8,736 bases of DNA from Deferribacteres bacterium. GTDB lineage: Bacteria > Nitrospirota > Thermodesulfovibrionia > UBA6902. Shown here one piece after another: positions 7,232 through 8,736 of the stretch (the first letter of the stretch is position 1; every line of letters begins with the position of its first letter). Location: contig JAADFS010000031.1 of assembly GCA_013152795.1 (NCBI GenBank), positions 1 through 8,736 on the forward strand, given 5' to 3'. Below the pieces are notes generated by a model. That model was not told where the DNA came from. It did no database searches and was given only the letters and a program-made list of their open reading frames with translations. Both the position numbers and the translations under genes were made by a program.

Positions 7232-7323
7232 TCCTTCAGGAAATACTCTGCACAGCGTATTGACGTCTTTTGGAACTTCACTTTCCGTTAATTCCTGCAA
7301 TAAAGACTTGTTTCCAAAATCCC

Positions 7324-7362
7324 ATCGCTTTATAAAGGTTTTACGGCAGGCCCTCCTGCCGG
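7324..7362 (+). repeat. Partial third copy of the 69-bp repeat, downstream of namZ
   Basis: The stretch starts with ATCGC, then (with a 1-nt indel relative to the other copies) ATAAAGGTTTT, then CGGCAGG-CCCT-CCTGCCG, a 7-bp hairpin (7344-7350 with 7355-7361). From ATAAAG to CCTGCC it differs from copy 2 at only two positions, while the right half of the element is not recognisable. It lies 12 nt beyond the namZ stop and faces copy 2 in opposite orientation. The minus-strand hairpin has no following U tract, so termination after namZ is not assured. Confidence 0.65.
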
Positions 7363-7373
7363 TTTATGCAACA

Positions 7374-8558
7374 TTAATGATAAATCAAATATTTTCTCCG
7401 CTTTCTCCTGCGGAATTCGAGACACTGCGCCTTCCACCACCCCTCCATCTCATTCAGCGGCCTGCCCGCCTCCACATCCCTCCTGAACCTGTCCGTGCCT
7501 GCAAGTATGTCTATGGGCATTTTCTCCGTCTCATACTCGTATGGAGGCTGTTTCCATCTGAAGTGATCCGGATAAAGCTCAAGCACCGCCGTGATGACCG
7601 CAGCCCCGGTCTTAAACGGCCTGAATCTCTCCCTGTTTGTGACATGAATCTGTGCGCCGCCGCAGAGCCTGCCGGCATGCTTCTGAAAGGTCGGCTGGAA
7701 AAACAGGGGCCTGAACACGACACCGGGAAGCCTGAATTCCTGAAGCCTTTTCACGAGGGCCTCGGGCCTGATAAAAGGCGCGCCGAATATCTCAAACGGG
7801 CGTGTTGTGCCTCTGCCTTCGCTCAGGTTGGTGCCTTCAAGCAGGCACATCCCCGGATACACGGCGGCGGTATCCAGGGCGGGCATGTTCGGCGAAGGCA
7901 TGACCCACGGCAGTCCTGTCTCATCAAACCACATCTTCCGCCTCCAGCCCTGCACCGGGATCACGTGAAGGTCAAGCGCCGGGTAAAACTCCTCCTTCAG
8001 ATAACATGCTATCTCCCCGGCGGTCATCCCGTGCCGCACGGGCAGGGGCCGCCTGCCCACAAAGGACGCAAACGCCGTATCAAGCACCGGGCCTTCGGTG
8101 ATTGCGCCTCCGATGGGATTCGGCCTGTCAAGCACGACGACTGACCTGCCCGCCTCCCGGCAGGCCTGCATGCACAGGTCCATTGTCCATATAAACGTGT
8201 AGTAGCGTGAGCCGGCATCCTGCATGTCGATTATCATCACATCAATATCCGCCAGCATGAAGGGCTCGGGCTTGCGTGTATGGCTGTAGAGGCTGTAGAC
8301 CGGAAGCCCTGTCTTTTCATCAGTGAAGCCCTTCCATTCCACCATGTTGTCCTGTGTCTCTCCGCGGATTCCGTGCTGGGGGCCGAACAGGGCCGTCAGG
8401 TGGAATTTTTCAGACTCAAGCAGGCAATCGACCGCGTGTTTCAGCCTCCTGTTTACAGACGCCGGATTCACAAGGAGCCCCGCCCGCAACCCCTTTAATT
8501 TCCGCGGCCAGTTTTTCTCAAATACGTCCAGGCCTGTTTTTACGCTGTTTTTCACCAT
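7374..8558 (-). CDS. namZ: DUF1343 exo-beta-N-acetylmuramidase (NamZ, GH171)
   Basis: The 394-residue protein spans a full DUF1343 domain. Signature motifs seen in order: LFGPQHGIRGE (57-67), MIIDMQDAGSRYYTFIWTM (108-126), VLDRPNPIGG (142-151), RHGMTAGEIA (175-184), PWVMPSPNMP (217-226) and EGTNLSEGRGTTRPFE (241-256). The characterised member, Bacillus subtilis NamZ (formerly YbbC), cuts terminal MurNAc from the non-reducing end of peptidoglycan-derived glycans. The N-terminus (MVKNSVKTGLDVFEKNWPRK) has no hydrophobic signal segment, so the enzyme appears cytoplasmic, unlike the secreted Bacillus form. The start fits the family because the domain begins by about residue 10, and AGGA lies 4 nt before the ATG. 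The C-terminus ends in a basic run (EFRRRKRRKYLIYH). The next gene, 210 nt downstream on the same strand, is the MurU-AmgK-like fusion, which would use the released MurNAc. Confidence 0.9.
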   Translation of the reverse strand: MVKNSVKTGLDVFEKNWPRKLKGLRAGLLVNPASVNRRLKHAVDCLLESEKFHLTALFGPQHGIRGETQDNMVEWKGFTDEKTGLPVYSLYSHTRKPEPFMLADIDVMIIDMQDAGSRYYTFIWTMDLCMQACREAGRSVVVLDRPNPIGGAITEGPVLDTAFASFVGRRPLPVRHGMTAGEIACYLKEEFYPALDLHVIPVQGWRRKMWFDETGLPWVMPSPNMPALDTAAVYPGMCLLEGTNLSEGRGTTRPFEIFGAPFIRPEALVKRLQEFRLPGVVFRPLFFQPTFQKHAGRLCGGAQIHVTNRERFRPFKTGAAVITAVLELYPDHFRWKQPPYEYETEKMPIDILAGTDRFRRDVEAGRPLNEMEGWWKAQCLEFRRRKRRKYLIYH

Positions 8559-8575
8559 GGTTTCCTGTTCTGAAT

Positions 8576-8605
8576 ATTCTACCTGAACTCGTTATTTTTG
8601 TTGAA
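8576..8605 (-). promoter_or_regulatory. namZ: Candidate sigma-70-type promoter of namZ
   Basis: On the minus strand, TTCAAC (8605-8600) and TAGAAT (8581-8576) are separated by 18 nt, and the -10 box ends 17 nt before the namZ ATG. The -10 match is good and the -35 match moderate. The segment is A/T-rich compared with its surroundings and lies between the heptad array and the gene, the natural place for a promoter. No operator-like palindrome is evident beside it. Confidence 0.35.
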
Positions 8606-8628
8606 ATCCTGTTACACTTGCATTAGTG

Positions 8629-8705
8629 ACGGGTTGCGGGTTCAAAGTTCAAAGTTCAAAGTTCTGAGTTCTGAGTTCTGAGTTCTGAGTTAAGGGTGCA
8701 GAATA
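8629..8705. repeat. Heptanucleotide repeat array upstream of namZ (11 units)
   Basis: Eleven 7-nt units share one register: ACGGGTT, GCGGGTT, three CAAAGTT, four CTGAGTT, AAGGGTG and CAGAATA. Types and order match the array at 5084-5167, but copy numbers differ (three against two CAAAGTT, four against three CTGAGTT, and fewer CAGGGTG-type units). This points to a common composite element whose internal units expand and contract. Confidence 0.85.
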
Positions 8706-8715
8706 AAATCCTGTT

Positions 8716-8736
8716 CCCCCTCCCCCTTGACGGGGG
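8716..8736. repeat. C/G-rich hairpin element, second copy, cut by the window edge
   Basis: The left arm CCCTCCCCC (8718-8726), the TTGAC loop (8727-8731) and the first five G of the right arm match the hairpin at 5168-5190 exactly, and the window then ends. It follows the heptad array after a short spacer (8706-8715) that the first copy lacks. Confidence 0.7.

Noticed and set aside
7260..8144. 294-codon + strand open frame opposite namZ
   Set aside because: It is antisense to a clear DUF1343 gene, has no recognisable domain, and its composition reflects the opposite strand. The same holds for + strand frames at 184-813, 1889-2563 and 3081-3794.

Overview
The window carries five protein-coding genes, all on the minus strand, read from right to left: namZ, a murU-amgK fusion, xerD, a Lon-like ATP-dependent protease and a waaF-gmhB fusion that runs off the left edge. 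No rRNA, tRNA, CRISPR array or transposase was seen. Two genes make ADP-heptose or transfer heptose for lipopolysaccharide, so the host is a diderm (Gram-negative) bacterium. The gene fusions, the AAA_32-type Lon protease and the abundant intergenic repeats would fit Nitrospirota or the former Deltaproteobacteria, but that placement is inference and no marker gene here settles it.

Right part (5277-8558), muramic acid salvage. namZ encodes a DUF1343/GH171 exo-beta-N-acetylmuramidase, which releases MurNAc from peptidoglycan fragments. The next gene downstream encodes one polypeptide with an N-terminal sugar-1-phosphate nucleotidyltransferase (MurU-like) and a C-terminal APH-fold sugar kinase (AmgK-like). 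Together they would free MurNAc, phosphorylate it at C1 and convert it to UDP-MurNAc, bypassing de novo MurA/MurB synthesis. The pairing is the main biological point of the window.

Middle (1613-5047). xerD is the chromosome-dimer recombinase, with all catalytic residues present. The Lon-like protease has a Walker A motif, a coiled-coil insertion, the Ser/Lys dyad and a highly charged C-terminal tail.

Left part (1-1569). An in-frame fusion joins heptosyltransferase II to heptose-bisphosphate phosphatase. It starts 43 nt after the protease stop, so the two are probably cotranscribed.

Intergenic DNA is unusually repeat-rich. (i) 7-nt periodic arrays lie upstream of lon (4110-4158), xerD (5056-5167) and namZ (8629-8705). 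The last two have the same order of unit types and each is followed by the same C/G-rich hairpin. (ii) A 69-bp element (5211-5279 and 7163-7231, about 80% identical, inverted) ends exactly at the stop and start codons of murU-amgK. A partial third copy (7324-7362) lies just beyond the namZ stop. No stretch over 300 bases lacks a gene.
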